Of a stretch of DNA of 64,000 bases, positions 52,066-61,390 are shown piece by piece. The stretch spans positions 1,589,501-1,653,500 of the forward strand of contig NZ_RWIV01000001.1 in assembly GCF_003944835.1 (NCBI RefSeq), given 5' to 3'. Position 1 is the stretch's first letter. The number at the start of each line of letters is the position of its first letter. The position numbers were made by a program, and so were the translations under genes. The notes beneath the pieces are model-generated. The model was not told the DNA's origin. It saw only the letters and a list, made by a program, of their open reading frames with translations, and searched no databases. Source of the DNA: Bacillus sp. HMF5848. GTDB lineage: Bacteria > Bacillota > Bacilli > Bacillales > HMF5848.

Positions 52066-52880
52066 AAAATCCACTTAAAAAGATTGGTTTATATAGTATC
52101 TTAACAATTGGAGGCATCATTTCTCTATTCCCTTTCTATTGGGCGATGATTGGAGCAACAAATGAAAGTGGAAAGATGTTTCAACAACCACCTACTCTTA
52201 TTCCAGGAACTCAATTAATCACAAACATTACTAATTTGAATGAATCAATTGGAATTTGGCGTGTCATGTTCAATTCATTATTTGTTGCTTGTATCTATAC
52301 TTTTTTAAGTTTGCTTATTTGTACAATGGCAGCTTATGCGTTTGCAAAATTTAGATTTAGAGGGCGCCAAACTATTTTTACTATCTTTTTACTCTCCATG
52401 ATGGTTCCTTATCATGCTACGCTCATTCCGTTGTTTAAAATGATGGCGACACTCGGCTGGCTAAACACTTATGCAGCACTGATTTTGCCAAATTTAGCAT
52501 ATCCCTTTGCTATTTTTCTTATGAGACAAAATTTATTGGCGTTTCCGGATTCGTTAATTGAAGCCGGTAGAATAGACGGTGCTGGCGAGTGGCGTATCTT
52601 CTTTACAGTTGTTTTACCATCTATGAAGCCAGCATTAGCCGCAACCGCTATTTTTCTATTTATGTTTCAATGGAACAGCTTTTTATGGCCATTAGTAGCA
52701 ACATCTACTACCGATATGTATACGTTCCCTGTTGCTTTATCTAGTTTGTTCGGTTTATCCCGCATAGACTATGGGCAAGTAATGTCAGGTGTTACGTTAG
52801 CAACATTACCGATTATTATATTCTTCCTTACATTACAAAGACACTTTATTTCCGGTATGTTAGGTAGTGCTGTAAAATAA
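52062..52880 (+). CDS. Sugar ABC transporter permease (MalG/UgpE type)
   Basis: 272 aa, six membrane segments, EAA loop SLIEAGRIDGAGEWRIFFTV. It starts in the ATGA overlap with the previous gene. No ATPase gene follows; in Bacillus such importers share the MsmX-type ATPase encoded elsewhere. Confidence 0.92.
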   Translation: MKNPLKKIGLYSILTIGGIISLFPFYWAMIGATNESGKMFQQPPTLIPGTQLITNITNLNESIGIWRVMFNSLFVACIYTFLSLLICTMAAYAFAKFRFRGRQTIFTIFLLSMMVPYHATLIPLFKMMATLGWLNTYAALILPNLAYPFAIFLMRQNLLAFPDSLIEAGRIDGAGEWRIFFTVVLPSMKPALAATAIFLFMFQWNSFLWPLVATSTTDMYTFPVALSSLFGLSRIDYGQVMSGVTLATLPIIIFFLTLQRHFISGMLGSAVK

Positions 52881-52893
52881 TGAAGATATACTT

Positions 52894-52928
52894 CAAAAAA
52901 CCAGACCTTTTATAGGCTGGTTTTTTTC
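52894..52928 (+). terminator. Sugar transporter terminator
   Basis: AAAAACCAG / CTGGTTTTT stem with inner CCTTTTATAGG, then Ts. Confidence 0.82.
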
Positions 52929-52987
52929 AATGGATTAAGATAACATAAAATTTGGAAGTTAAACAGGAGATTCTTGGAGGGATATGT

Positions 52988-54085
52988 TTGGAAAAGTGGA
53001 TATATATAACTATAGTGTGTCTTCTTTTATCTGCTTGTAGTGATAGAAAAGAGCAGCTTAATGTTGTATTACCAGAGAACGAAACCATGTTGACTGAAGA
53101 ACCTGAAAGCATGGAACAAATAGAGGAATTAGAGCCAATTAGAGATAAAGAACCATTAACATTTTCCTTTGCTGGAGATACAATGGCTGCGGGAAAGGTA
53201 GCCGCCATTCTGCAACAGGAAGGATATGAGTATCCGTGGCAACAGGCAAAGAATCATCTTGTACATAGTGATATTACAATGCTGAATTTAGAGACACCTG
53301 TCACAACCATATGTGAACCCGCCTCAAAGAAGTACTCCTATCAAAGTCATCCCGATTTGTTAAAAGGAATGAAGTTTGCCGGAGTTGATATTGTTACAGT
53401 AGCAAATAATCATGCGCTTGACTGCGGAGAAGTAGGACTCATTGAGACAATAAAACACTTGAGAAAAGCAGGGATTTTATACGTAGGCGGAGGGGAGGAT
53501 ATGGTGGAAGCTTACAGCGCTAGGGAAATAGATGTGCGTGGACAACGCGTTTCTATTGTAGGTTTTAGTAGAGTTTTACCAGATGTATCTTGGTATGCTG
53601 GTACTCGTAAACCGGGACTTAGTAGTGGGTATCAAGATAAGATAGTATTAGAAAAAATACAAGAGGCAGCGATGGGTTCAGATTTTACAGTAGTTTATAT
53701 GCATTGGGGTATTGAGTTAGCAGATGTTCCAGAGGATAAAGACCGTCAGTTAGCTCATCAAATGATTGATGCTGGTGCAGACATGATAATAGGAAGCCAC
53801 CCACACGTATTACAAGGATTTGAATTTTATAAGGGAAAGCTAATTGCATACAGTTTGGGAAACTTTATTTTCACAATGAGCCATCAAGACATAGCTAGAC
53901 AAACAGGTGTTTTAAACGTTAAGGTACATGAGAGTGGTAAACAAGAAGTGACATTTACTCCGATGCGTATTCAAAATGGTGCCGTATGGATTACGGAGGA
54001 AGAAGAGAGCCAAGCAATTCTGAAACGCCTTAATAGTATTTCGATATCAGGACAATGGAATAACGAAGGTGTGTTTACAGAGTAA
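52988..54085 (+). CDS. CapA family lipoprotein (metallophosphatase-like)
   Basis: 365 aa from TTG 52988 (TTGGAGGG upstream). A short lipoprotein signal ends in LLSAC (Cys 17). The CapA/PgsA domain has FAGDTMAAGK, NLETPV, ANNHALDCG, MHWGIE and GSHPHVLQG, the metal-ligand motifs of this family. CapA-type proteins take part in poly-gamma-glutamate export or anchoring, but no capBC genes are near, so the role is open. Confidence 0.88.
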   Translation: MEKWIYITIVCLLLSACSDRKEQLNVVLPENETMLTEEPESMEQIEELEPIRDKEPLTFSFAGDTMAAGKVAAILQQEGYEYPWQQAKNHLVHSDITMLNLETPVTTICEPASKKYSYQSHPDLLKGMKFAGVDIVTVANNHALDCGEVGLIETIKHLRKAGILYVGGGEDMVEAYSAREIDVRGQRVSIVGFSRVLPDVSWYAGTRKPGLSSGYQDKIVLEKIQEAAMGSDFTVVYMHWGIELADVPEDKDRQLAHQMIDAGADMIIGSHPHVLQGFEFYKGKLIAYSLGNFIFTMSHQDIARQTGVLNVKVHESGKQEVTFTPMRIQNGAVWITEEEESQAILKRLNSISISGQWNNEGVFTE

Positions 54086-54183
54086 TAATATTGAAATAAT
54101 TGTGACATATATACTAGTTATTTAAAAAACCTGCTATAGTAAGGATTGTCTGTTGTTGTATTTATAAAATGGAGGTTTAGTGT

Positions 54184-54807
54184 ATGTCGTCACAATTACT
54201 GAAAGAGACTTATCCTACATTCACTAATATTCATGCTGTTTTAGCTGCTGTACTTGCTTTCATTCTTTTGTTTGTTGTAACCTTTGGTGTACGTATTTTA
54301 AAAACTGAAGGTCGCGACTTACAAGTTAAGTTTAAAAAAGCAAAGGAAGTGTCATTATTTAAATATCTTCCTTCTGGTCTAGCAATAACAGGTGTTCTGT
54401 TAGTCGGGATTGCGTTCACGTACATAACTAATTTTATGGAAAATAGGTCTAATTGGAAGGAACAATTTTATACATATGTAGAGCAATTTGAACCAAGCTT
54501 CTACGAGGTAACTTCATATGAGAAGCTTAATAGTGTTAAGCAAGGTAGCCTCGTTGTTGCTTTTACGTTTGATACGGAAAAAGCAATGGAAAACTGGGAA
54601 TCATATGAAATAAAGTTTGTTCGGAATGGTGTGGAGGAAACGCTCATTACAAAATTGCCTTTACTACCTTTAGAAAATACAAATGAAGCATTACATGAAA
54701 ACAAAAAACCTTATTTGGAGCTTGTTGACCCTGGTTTTCCGAGTGTGGAGCCATTTTTAAAGTATGGTGTTATTTTTGATCCTATTCTTTACACAAACAA
54801 CAGGTAA
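54184..54807 (+). CDS. Hypothetical protein with two membrane segments
   Basis: 207 aa. Membrane segments at about residues 14-37 and 60-80; the remaining 125 residues form a soluble domain with EQFYTYVEQFEPSFYEV and many charged residues. The ATG has GGAGG 7 nt upstream. No family recognised. It ends at a strong terminator. Confidence 0.7.
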   Translation: MSSQLLKETYPTFTNIHAVLAAVLAFILLFVVTFGVRILKTEGRDLQVKFKKAKEVSLFKYLPSGLAITGVLLVGIAFTYITNFMENRSNWKEQFYTYVEQFEPSFYEVTSYEKLNSVKQGSLVVAFTFDTEKAMENWESYEIKFVRNGVEETLITKLPLLPLENTNEALHENKKPYLELVDPGFPSVEPFLKYGVIFDPILYTNNR

Positions 54808-54844
54808 TGAAACAAGCTAATCCATATGGATTAGCTTGTTTCAT
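54806..54844. terminator. Strong, probably bidirectional terminator
   Basis: AAACAAGCTAATCC / GGATTAGCTTGTTT, 14 bp with loop ATAT. Confidence 0.9.
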
Positions 54845-54907
54845 TTTGGAGAGATATGCTTGAGCTTATAATAAATCATTTGGAAGAATATTAGTTGTAA
54901 CTCTGAC

Positions 54908-55909
54908 TTAAAGCATTGTTTTTGCTAATAGTTCGAAGGAAGATAGTTTATCTTGATAATCAAAGGTAGTTGTAACCACCATAATTTCATCAACTGCATA
55001 CACTTCACTTAGTTGAAGTAATGTGTCTTTCACCTTTGCTGGAGATCCTACAACGAGGCGTTTTCTATTCTCAAGTACCCGTTTTTTTTCAAAAGATGCA
55101 AAAGGATATTGTGATGCTTTTGTTGGATTAGGAAAACCATTCATAGGCATGCCTTGCTCTAGCATTACAAGTGCTAAGTCTAGACTACTTGCAATCTCTT
55201 CAGCTTTTTTATCTGTTGTGGCACAAATTACAAACACAGATATCATACTTTTTGGCTTTGTTAAATATTGTGAAGGTGTAAAATTATCACGATACAATTG
55301 CATATAGTTTGGTCCATTTTCACCATTTATAAATTGTGCGAATGAGTAGGGCAATCCCTTTGATGCTGCTAATGAGGCGGTAGATTCACTGGAACCAAGC
55401 AGCCATACATCGGGAGTTGTTGTTATAAGTGGCGTAGCCTTTAAGCCGTATAACGGATCGTTTTCTGGTATGGAATCATATAAATACTGTAATAATTCTT
55501 CAACTTGCTTCGGATATCGTTTAATATCGCGAGTTTTCCCATCATGTAAAGCAATTGTTGCTCTTGGCATCCCACCTGGGGCGCGACCAATTCCTAAGTC
55601 AATTCGATTTGGTGCTAAAGCTTCAAGAACCTTGAAATTCTCCGCCACTTTGTATGCACTATAATGTGGTAGCATCACTCCTCCAGAGCCAAGTCGAATG
55701 GATGTAGTTTTAGCAGCTAGATACGCAACTAATATTTCTGGTGATGAACCAGCTAGACTGTTTGTGTCATGATGCTCTGACACCCAAAAACGATGATACC
55801 CTAGTGCTTCTACTCTCTGAGCGAGCTCAATGGTTTCTTTTAAAGCATCTTCAGGAGAAGAACCTTCAGCAATAGGGGATTGATCTAATACACTTAATGT
55901 AAGGGACAT
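54908..55909 (-). CDS. LLM class flavin-dependent oxidoreductase
   Basis: 333 aa, bacterial luciferase-like monooxygenase fold of the MsnO8/YceB-like group. Motifs: SVLDQSPIAEG, FWVSEHHD, RLGSGGVMLPHY, IDLGIGRAPGG and VVGSPAKVKDTL. It uses reduced FMN and oxygen; the substrate is unknown. GAGGAG lies upstream of the ATG. Monocistronic. Confidence 0.9.
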   Translation of the reverse strand: MSLTLSVLDQSPIAEGSSPEDALKETIELAQRVEALGYHRFWVSEHHDTNSLAGSSPEILVAYLAAKTTSIRLGSGGVMLPHYSAYKVAENFKVLEALAPNRIDLGIGRAPGGMPRATIALHDGKTRDIKRYPKQVEELLQYLYDSIPENDPLYGLKATPLITTTPDVWLLGSSESTASLAASKGLPYSFAQFINGENGPNYMQLYRDNFTPSQYLTKPKSMISVFVICATTDKKAEEIASSLDLALVMLEQGMPMNGFPNPTKASQYPFASFEKKRVLENRKRLVVGSPAKVKDTLLQLSEVYAVDEIMVVTTTFDYQDKLSSFELLAKTML

Positions 55910-56018
55910 AACCGCAGCTCCTCTCTATATGTATTATGTCATAAATTGCTATAAATCAACATGAATTTTATGTTGAGAAAATAAGTATAAACAATGACAA
56001 AAATAAAAAAACAGCATA

Positions 56019-56039
56019 TATAATCAAATAAGTATTTGA
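56019..56039 (+). promoter_or_regulatory. cad promoter -10 and CadC operator
   Basis: TATAAT (56019-56024) is directly followed by the perfect inverted repeat TCAAATA-AG-TATTTGA (56024-56039), matching the staphylococcal cad operator core. A TGACA-type -35 lies at 55995-55999. CadC bound here would block transcription until Cd, Pb or Zn is present. Confidence 0.88.
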
Positions 56040-56117
56040 ATGATAGCTATGTATAGGATAAAATTATGTGTATAACATTCAAATTGTTGTTTGATTGTAT
56101 GGTGAGGTGTAAGAGAT

Positions 56118-56501
56118 ATGAGTACGTATTCTTCAGACAGCTGTGAAATTTATTGCTATGACGAAGTAAAAGTAAAACATGTTCAGCACATACTAGAACA
56201 AGAAGATGCGCTTGGTATTGCTAAGATATTCAAAGTATTAGCAGATGAAAATCGCACTAAAATTGTTATAGCTCTTAGTTATACTGAGGAGCTATGTGTA
56301 TGCGACATAGCTAACATTATTGGAACATCTGTAGCAACTGCTTCGCATCATCTTCGGACTCTTAAAAGTTATGGGCTAGCGAAGTATAGAAAGGATGGAA
56401 AACTGGCCTTTTACTCTTTAGACGATGACCATGTCAAACAACTCATTGACGTAGTCTCGACGCATCGAAGGGAGTTGATTGATGATGGAACAAACAAATA
56501 A
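56118..56501 (+). CDS. cadC: CadC, ArsR/SmtB metal-responsive repressor
   Basis: 127 aa. Winged helix with the CadC metal-site motif ELCVCDIA (about residues 58-65) and an N-terminal Cys at residue 9, the pattern of CadC soft-metal sensors. Recognition helix SVATASHHLRTL. It represses its own operon. Its stop lies inside the first codons of cadA in another frame, so the genes overlap by 17 nt. Confidence 0.93.
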   Translation: MSTYSSDSCEIYCYDEVKVKHVQHILEQEDALGIAKIFKVLADENRTKIVIALSYTEELCVCDIANIIGTSVATASHHLRTLKSYGLAKYRKDGKLAFYSLDDDHVKQLIDVVSTHRRELIDDGTNK

Positions 56502-58593
56502 AGTTACGTTTCGAGTTCAAGGGTTTTCATGAGCAAGCTGTGCTGCTCAGTTTGAGCGGAATGTAAAGGAGATACCGGGAGTTGTCGATGCTCAAGTTAA
56601 TTTTGCAGCTGCTAAATTGTCTGTTACAGGTGATGTAACAATTGAACAGTTGGAAAAAGCAGGGGCATTCGAAAACCTAAAACTCCGTAGTGAAAAACAA
56701 CGTTTAGAAGAAAATAAACAACGGTTTTGGGAAAAACATGAAAACATTAGAGTAATGATCGCGATTATATTGTTGTGCATTGGAATACTAACAGATGGTA
56801 TGTTACAAACTACCTTATTTGCAAGCACTATCATAATTGGTGGATACAAATTGTTTTTTAAAGGTATTAAGAATCTCTCTCGCTTACAGTTTGATATGAG
56901 TACACTTATGACAGTCGCTATACTTGGTGCTGCTGCTATTGGAGAATGGGGTGAGGGGGCTGTTGTTGTCATCCTCTTTGCTATTAGTGAAGCCCTTGAG
57001 GCATATTCTATGGATAAAGCTCGACAGTCCATTCGTTCTTTAATGGATGTTGCACCGAATGAAGCAGTTGTCCGTCGTAATGGAATAGAGACATCCATTG
57101 CTGTTGAAGATATCGAAATTGGTGACATTATTATAGTAAAGCCTGGGCAAAAAATTGCTATGGATGGAGAAGTTGTAAAGGGATATTCTACAGTCAATCA
57201 AGCAGCCATTACTGGCGAATCTATTCCGGTTTCAAAAACTGTACGTGATGAAGTGTTTGCTGGCACTTTAAATACGGAAGGGTTACTTGAAGTCGAGGTC
57301 ACGAAGCGAGTCGAGGATACAACCATCTCAAAAATTATTCATTTAGTAGAAGAAGCACAGGCAGAGCGAGCGCCTTCACAAGCTTTTGTTGATCGATTCG
57401 CAAAGTATTATACACCAATTATTATGTTAATATCTTTCGGGTTAATAGTAATTCCTCCCCTATTTTTTAATGGAAGTTGGAGTGAATGGATTTATCGTGG
57501 GTTAGCTGTGCTTGTAGTAGGATGCCCATGCGCACTGGTAGTGTCAACACCAGTTTCAATCGTAACTGCAATTGGAAATGCAGCAAAACATGGAGTGTTA
57601 ATTAAAGGTGGTATTTATTTAGAGGAAGCTGGAAGACTTTCTACGATCGCATTTGACAAAACAGGCACACTTACAAAAGGTGTACCAGAGGTATCTGATT
57701 TAATTCTTTGTAATGATAAACAGAAAGTTGATATTCTTCGTATAGCAGCTGCTTTGGAGAAAGGGTCACAACATCCACTTGCCTCCGCAGTTCTCAGAAA
57801 AGCAGAACTTGAAAACGTTGAGTTTTTAAAAGTTGCGTTGAAAGACTTTATGTCCATTACAGGTAAGGGTGTAAAAGCATCAATTGATGGGGTAACGTAT
57901 TATATTGGAAGTCCATCATTATTTACTACAATGTTAAAGGTAGATATTTCACCTGACATTTTAGCAACGATTCAACAGTTTCAAAAGCAAGGTAAAACAG
58001 TTGTTATACTTGGTGACAATACGACAATATTTGCTTTGTTTGCAATTGCTGACGAAGTGAGAGACAGTAGTAAGAAAGTAATTGAAAAGCTACATCGTTT
58101 AGGAATAAAGCGAACTGTTATGTTAACTGGTGATAATAAAGCAACTGCAGAATCAATAGGTGCTCAACTAGGAGTCCGAGAGATAAAGGCAGAATTAATG
58201 CCAGAACAAAAGTTACAATCGATTAAAGAGCTGCGCTTAATTGATGACAAGGTTGCCATGGTAGGAGATGGTGTTAATGATGCTCCGGCGTTAGCCGCAG
58301 CCACTGTAGGGGTAGCTATGGGTGGTGCAGGGACAGATACAGCACTAGAAACGGCAGATATCGCATTAATGGCAGATGATTTAAATAAGCTTCCATTTAC
58401 CATTTCTTTAAGTCGTAAAGCTTTACAAATCATTAAGCAAAATATAGTGTTTGCTATTGGAATTAAATTGCTTGCACTCTTATTAGTCGTTCCTGGTTGG
58501 TTGACTTTATGGATAGCTATCTTTGCCGATATGGGTGCGACCTTACTTGTTACATTAAATGGCCTTCGTTTGTTGCGAGTGAAAGATGAGTAA
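56485..58593 (+). CDS. cadA: CadA, Cd/Zn/Pb P-type ATPase with in-frame TGA in its HMA motif
   Basis: 703 codons (702 amino-acid positions plus stop) in one continuous frame if TGA at 56530-56532 is read through. The N-terminus reads [10 protein letters not shown]-(TGA)[11 protein letters not shown], so TGA stands exactly at the first Cys of the HMA motif CxxC. The rest is intact: CPC ion site ([10 protein letters not shown]), DKTGT phosphorylation site, HP motif (GSQHPLAS) and [10 protein letters not shown]. It pumps Cd, Zn or Pb out. It starts at ATG 56485 (or 56482), with GGGAG upstream inside cadC. If TGA is a stop, translation could restart at TTG 56617, losing the metal-binding domain but keeping the pump. 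Selenocysteine versus nonsense mutation is undecided. Confidence 0.85.
56543..56559 (+). promoter_or_regulatory. Candidate bacterial SECIS hairpin in cadA
   Basis: CTGCTC (56543-56548) pairs with GAGCGG (56554-56559, one G-U) over the 5-nt loop AGTTT. The loop starts 16 nt after the TGA and has G at its second position, within the rules I recall for bacterial SECIS elements. A competing hairpin (TGAGC 56530 with GCTCA 56546) exists. Confidence 0.4.
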
Positions 58594-58629
58594 GCTTGGT
58601 ATTTTTACGAATACCAGGCTTTTTTTGCA
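58592..58629 (+). terminator. cadCA terminator
   Basis: TTGGTATT / AATACCAG stem with AGC/GCT extension, then T7. Confidence 0.82.
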
Positions 58630-58729
58630 GGATTTTTACTTGTAAAACTAGAATTGTTCTATATAAGATTTACTTTACATACAATTCAACAAATGCATAT
58701 TAAGAAAAATAAAAAGGGCGGGATTTCAT

Positions 58730-59179
58730 ATGAAAATTGTACGAGCTACATTGAATGATGTTGAGTTTGTTGCACCGCTTTTTAATAAATATCGTGTATA
58801 TTACGACCAGCCATCTCAATTAAAAGCTGCTATCCGGTTTTTATATGATCGTCTCTCAATGGATGAATCAGTTGTATTTATTGCTGTAGATGAAGTGGTG
58901 GGTGTTGAAAAAGCACTTGGTTTTATTCAGATGTATCCGTCATTTTCTTCAGTTAGTCTTGAAAAGCTATGGGTTTTAAATGATTTATACGTTGAGGAAG
59001 ATGAAAGACAAAGAGGAGTCGCACGGGCTCTATTGATGGAAGCTAAAAAATTTGCAGTTGATTCGCATACAAAAGGCATTATTCTTGAAACAACTCCTGA
59101 AAATAAAGTTGCCCAGAACTTTTATGAGAAAATTGGATTTAAACGCGATGAAAATATTCACTATTATTACTTTCAATAA
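58730..59179 (+). CDS. GNAT family N-acetyltransferase
   Basis: 149 aa. Acetyl-CoA motif A is RQRGVARALLMEAKKFA (about residues 96-112); ETTPENKVAQNFYEKIGF is the usual C-terminal motif B. The acceptor is unknown. AAAGGGCGGG lies upstream of the ATG. Monocistronic. Confidence 0.9.
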   Translation: MKIVRATLNDVEFVAPLFNKYRVYYDQPSQLKAAIRFLYDRLSMDESVVFIAVDEVVGVEKALGFIQMYPSFSSVSLEKLWVLNDLYVEEDERQRGVARALLMEAKKFAVDSHTKGIILETTPENKVAQNFYEKIGFKRDENIHYYYFQ

Positions 59180-59237
59180 GCATGCAATGTCCAGGACATA
59201 CTATAACAGTGAAATATAAGTGTAAGGAGACACAAGC

Positions 59238-59399
59238 ATGGTAAACACAAATTTTAATAAGTTTCGTGAAGCTCAGAAGAGAGTGGATACTCATTATCTT
59301 GGTGAGGATAAAGAACAAAATAGAGCAAAACGCAAGGATGATTACAATAATCAAAATGATACTGATAAGGCACCAGGAGCTACTGGAAGAACAACATAA
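59238..59399 (+). CDS. Small hydrophilic hypothetical protein (53 aa)
   Basis: ATG 59238 with TAAGGAGA 8-9 nt upstream; MVNTNFNKFREAQKRVDTHY leads into a Lys/Asp/Asn-rich tail ending PGATGRTT. It is followed directly by a very strong terminator, which supports it as a real gene. It is not recognised; the composition recalls small spore or stress proteins. Confidence 0.65.
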   Translation: MVNTNFNKFREAQKRVDTHYLGEDKEQNRAKRKDDYNNQNDTDKAPGATGRTT

Positions 59400-59441
59400 A
59401 CAGGTAACCCTCATCTTTCGAAGGATGAGGGTTACCTGTTT
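59400..59441 (+). terminator. Very strong terminator
   Basis: ACAGGTAACCCTCATC pairs with GATGAGGGTTACCTGT over loop TTTCGAAG; a short T-rich tail follows. Confidence 0.88.
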
Positions 59442-59464
59442 ATGTAATAGTGTACAATTCTAAA

Positions 59465-59785
59465 CCTAGAATATTACTGTGCTCCATAGCCATCGAGTTT
59501 TCCATGAATATACTTCTTCGATGTTTGTAGAAAAGCGTAATCTTCGCATGATGCAGCGCGTTCTGCGAAGATAAGACAACATTGCAGCGATAATTTGTTA
59601 CGTGTTTTCTTACTTAACGTATCTCATCTCATGCGGACACTGCCTAGTGTGGACAACATAACAGGATGTCGCGCTTTACTGTCGACGATCCTATACACCT
59701 CTCATAGAACGGTAAAGTTTGAGACGTTGGAGATGAGTAGCCGTATGGCTTTAACCGGGGGGACTTGCGCGTTTTTTCTATAACA
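59465..59785. ncRNA. Structured intergenic region, candidate RNA
   Basis: No convincing ORF in 59442-59867. Pairings: AGAAAA.CGTAA (59529-59540) with TTACG..TTTTCT (59598-59610), enclosing the perfect 9-bp ATCTTCGCA/TGCGAAGAT (59540/59564). CTCATCTC (59623-59630) pairs with GAGATGAG (59730-59737), enclosing ACACT/AGTGT (59637/59646) and AGGAT-GTCG/CGACGATCCT (59663/59683). This gives two multibranched domains. The plus strand ends in T6 at 59774-59779, but no promoter or clear terminator stem fixes the direction. Confidence 0.45.
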
Positions 59786-59867
59786 TGAGTTGCAAGAAAT
59801 ACCACATAATATTCACGTGCAGATAATTCAGTATATTGCTAAAATGAAGATATGAGGGGGGACTATT

Positions 59868-60704
59868 ATGAAATTAACAGATGTTCAATTGCGTGATATT
59901 CAAGCTTTGCAACAAGTATCTGAACATGAGGAAACTATCTCGTTAAAACTCAACTGGGATATGCTAACAACAAGCGTTAAAAATGATGATTCTATGCATC
60001 AGGTTGTGTATAAGGATGACATGCTTATCGCCTTTTTGGGAGTATATTGGTTCGGACAAAAAGTTGAACTTTGTGGTATGGTTCATCCTGCTTTTCGTGG
60101 TCGTGGTATATTTTCAGAGCTCTTAAATATTACAATTGGAAGCTGTCAGGAAAGAAACGCAACGACAATATTATTGAATGCTCCCGCTAAATCTACTTCT
60201 GCAAAACTATTTTTATCTAAACAATCCTTTGACTATAACTTTAGTGAGTACCAAATGATGTGGACTCCTACTAATCTAACCATTTCAAATCAAGTGTCAC
60301 TTCGAAAAGCTGATGATTTTGATTTACCTCTTGAAACGCAATTAGATGTAGTGTGCTTTCATTATACTTATGAAGATGCTACTAAATATAATATATCAGT
60401 TGCAGCTGATCAAACATCAAACCGTTACATTATTGAATTCAACGAAACAGCTGTTGGAAAGTTGAGAACACAACGTCTCAATGGTGAAACATGGATATAT
60501 GGGATATCAGTTTTACCTGAGTACCAACGTAAAGGTGTTGGACGCAGTGCATTGTCATCAATAATTTGGCAAGAGGCATCGTTAGGGAACGATTTATTCT
60601 TAGAGGTTGCCACAAAGAACATTCGGGCTCTAAAGCTATATGAAGAATGCGGCTTCAAGATAGTTGAAACCCAAGACTATTACTTGTTTAAAAAAGGAGA
60701 GTAG
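59868..60704 (+). CDS. GNAT acetyltransferase with two GNAT domains
   Basis: 278 aa. Two acetyltransferase-like halves: the first with MVHPAFRGRGIFSELL (about residues 71-86), the second with VLPEYQRKGVGRSALSSI (about residues 215-232) and ALKLYEECGF. Tandem GNATs of this type are common in Bacillus; substrates are unknown. GAGGGGGG precedes the ATG. It is followed after 3 nt by a membrane protein gene. Confidence 0.88.
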   Translation: MKLTDVQLRDIQALQQVSEHEETISLKLNWDMLTTSVKNDDSMHQVVYKDDMLIAFLGVYWFGQKVELCGMVHPAFRGRGIFSELLNITIGSCQERNATTILLNAPAKSTSAKLFLSKQSFDYNFSEYQMMWTPTNLTISNQVSLRKADDFDLPLETQLDVVCFHYTYEDATKYNISVAADQTSNRYIIEFNETAVGKLRTQRLNGETWIYGISVLPEYQRKGVGRSALSSIIWQEASLGNDLFLEVATKNIRALKLYEECGFKIVETQDYYLFKKGE

Positions 60705-60707
60705 GTT

Positions 60708-61313
60708 TTGAGAATAGTAGCATTTGTTGTTTGGCTCTCTTTTGTCTTATATAGTACTTTTTTATCTCCTGGACTTTCTATTGAACGTGATCCTGTTTTT
60801 CTTAAACTGATGCAAATACAGGCTGATGAGCCCTTAGTACTTCTTATGTTTATGTATTTAGGTATTTGGCCAGTTACCTTAGTACTATTGTTACTGCACG
60901 AGGATAGAAATGCTGTACCAGCTTGGCCATTCGTCATAGCGAGCTTCTTTCTTGGTGCCTTTTCGATACTACCATATTTGTTTCTTCGAAATGAAAAGCA
61001 ACAGATAAAAAATAGAACACCAGCCTGGGTATTAAGGGGAGTTTTATCGACACGAGTAGTTGCCGTGTTACTCGTTATTGTTGTAAGTACAACAGTTTTT
61101 TATAGTTTGAATGGTAGTATAAGTGCTTACATTGAAGTATTTATGAATTCGCAATTTGTTCATATTATGACGATTGATTTTTTTGTTCTTTCATTTACAT
61201 CGGGTTATATTATATATCAACAAACTGGAAGAAAATCTTGGGGTATCCTATCTTGCTTATTACCATTATTGGGAGCACTACTCTATATTTACACAAGAAA
61301 TAGACTTGAATAA
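60708..61313 (+). CDS. Hypothetical membrane protein (201 aa)
   Basis: Six predicted membrane segments with short loops; RNEKQQIKNRTPAWVLRG is the main cytoplasmic loop. It starts at TTG 60708 with GGAG 8 nt upstream, cotranscribed with the GNAT gene. No family with known function is recognised. Confidence 0.75.
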   Translation: MRIVAFVVWLSFVLYSTFLSPGLSIERDPVFLKLMQIQADEPLVLLMFMYLGIWPVTLVLLLLHEDRNAVPAWPFVIASFFLGAFSILPYLFLRNEKQQIKNRTPAWVLRGVLSTRVVAVLLVIVVSTTVFYSLNGSISAYIEVFMNSQFVHIMTIDFFVLSFTSGYIIYQQTGRKSWGILSCLLPLLGALLYIYTRNRLE

Positions 61314-61390
61314 AGCTAACTATCTTTGTCAAAATGCTGTCAGATTTGTTATGCTGTATGAATGAATACAGACAACGAGGAAGTGACAGT

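Noticed and set aside
56592-57197. 201-codon ORF opposite cadA
   Set aside because: Shadow of cadA; the plus-strand frame has all P-type ATPase motifs.
59595-59783. 62-codon ORF in the structured region
   Set aside because: No ribosome binding site and it overlaps several perfect hairpins; composition is not protein-like.
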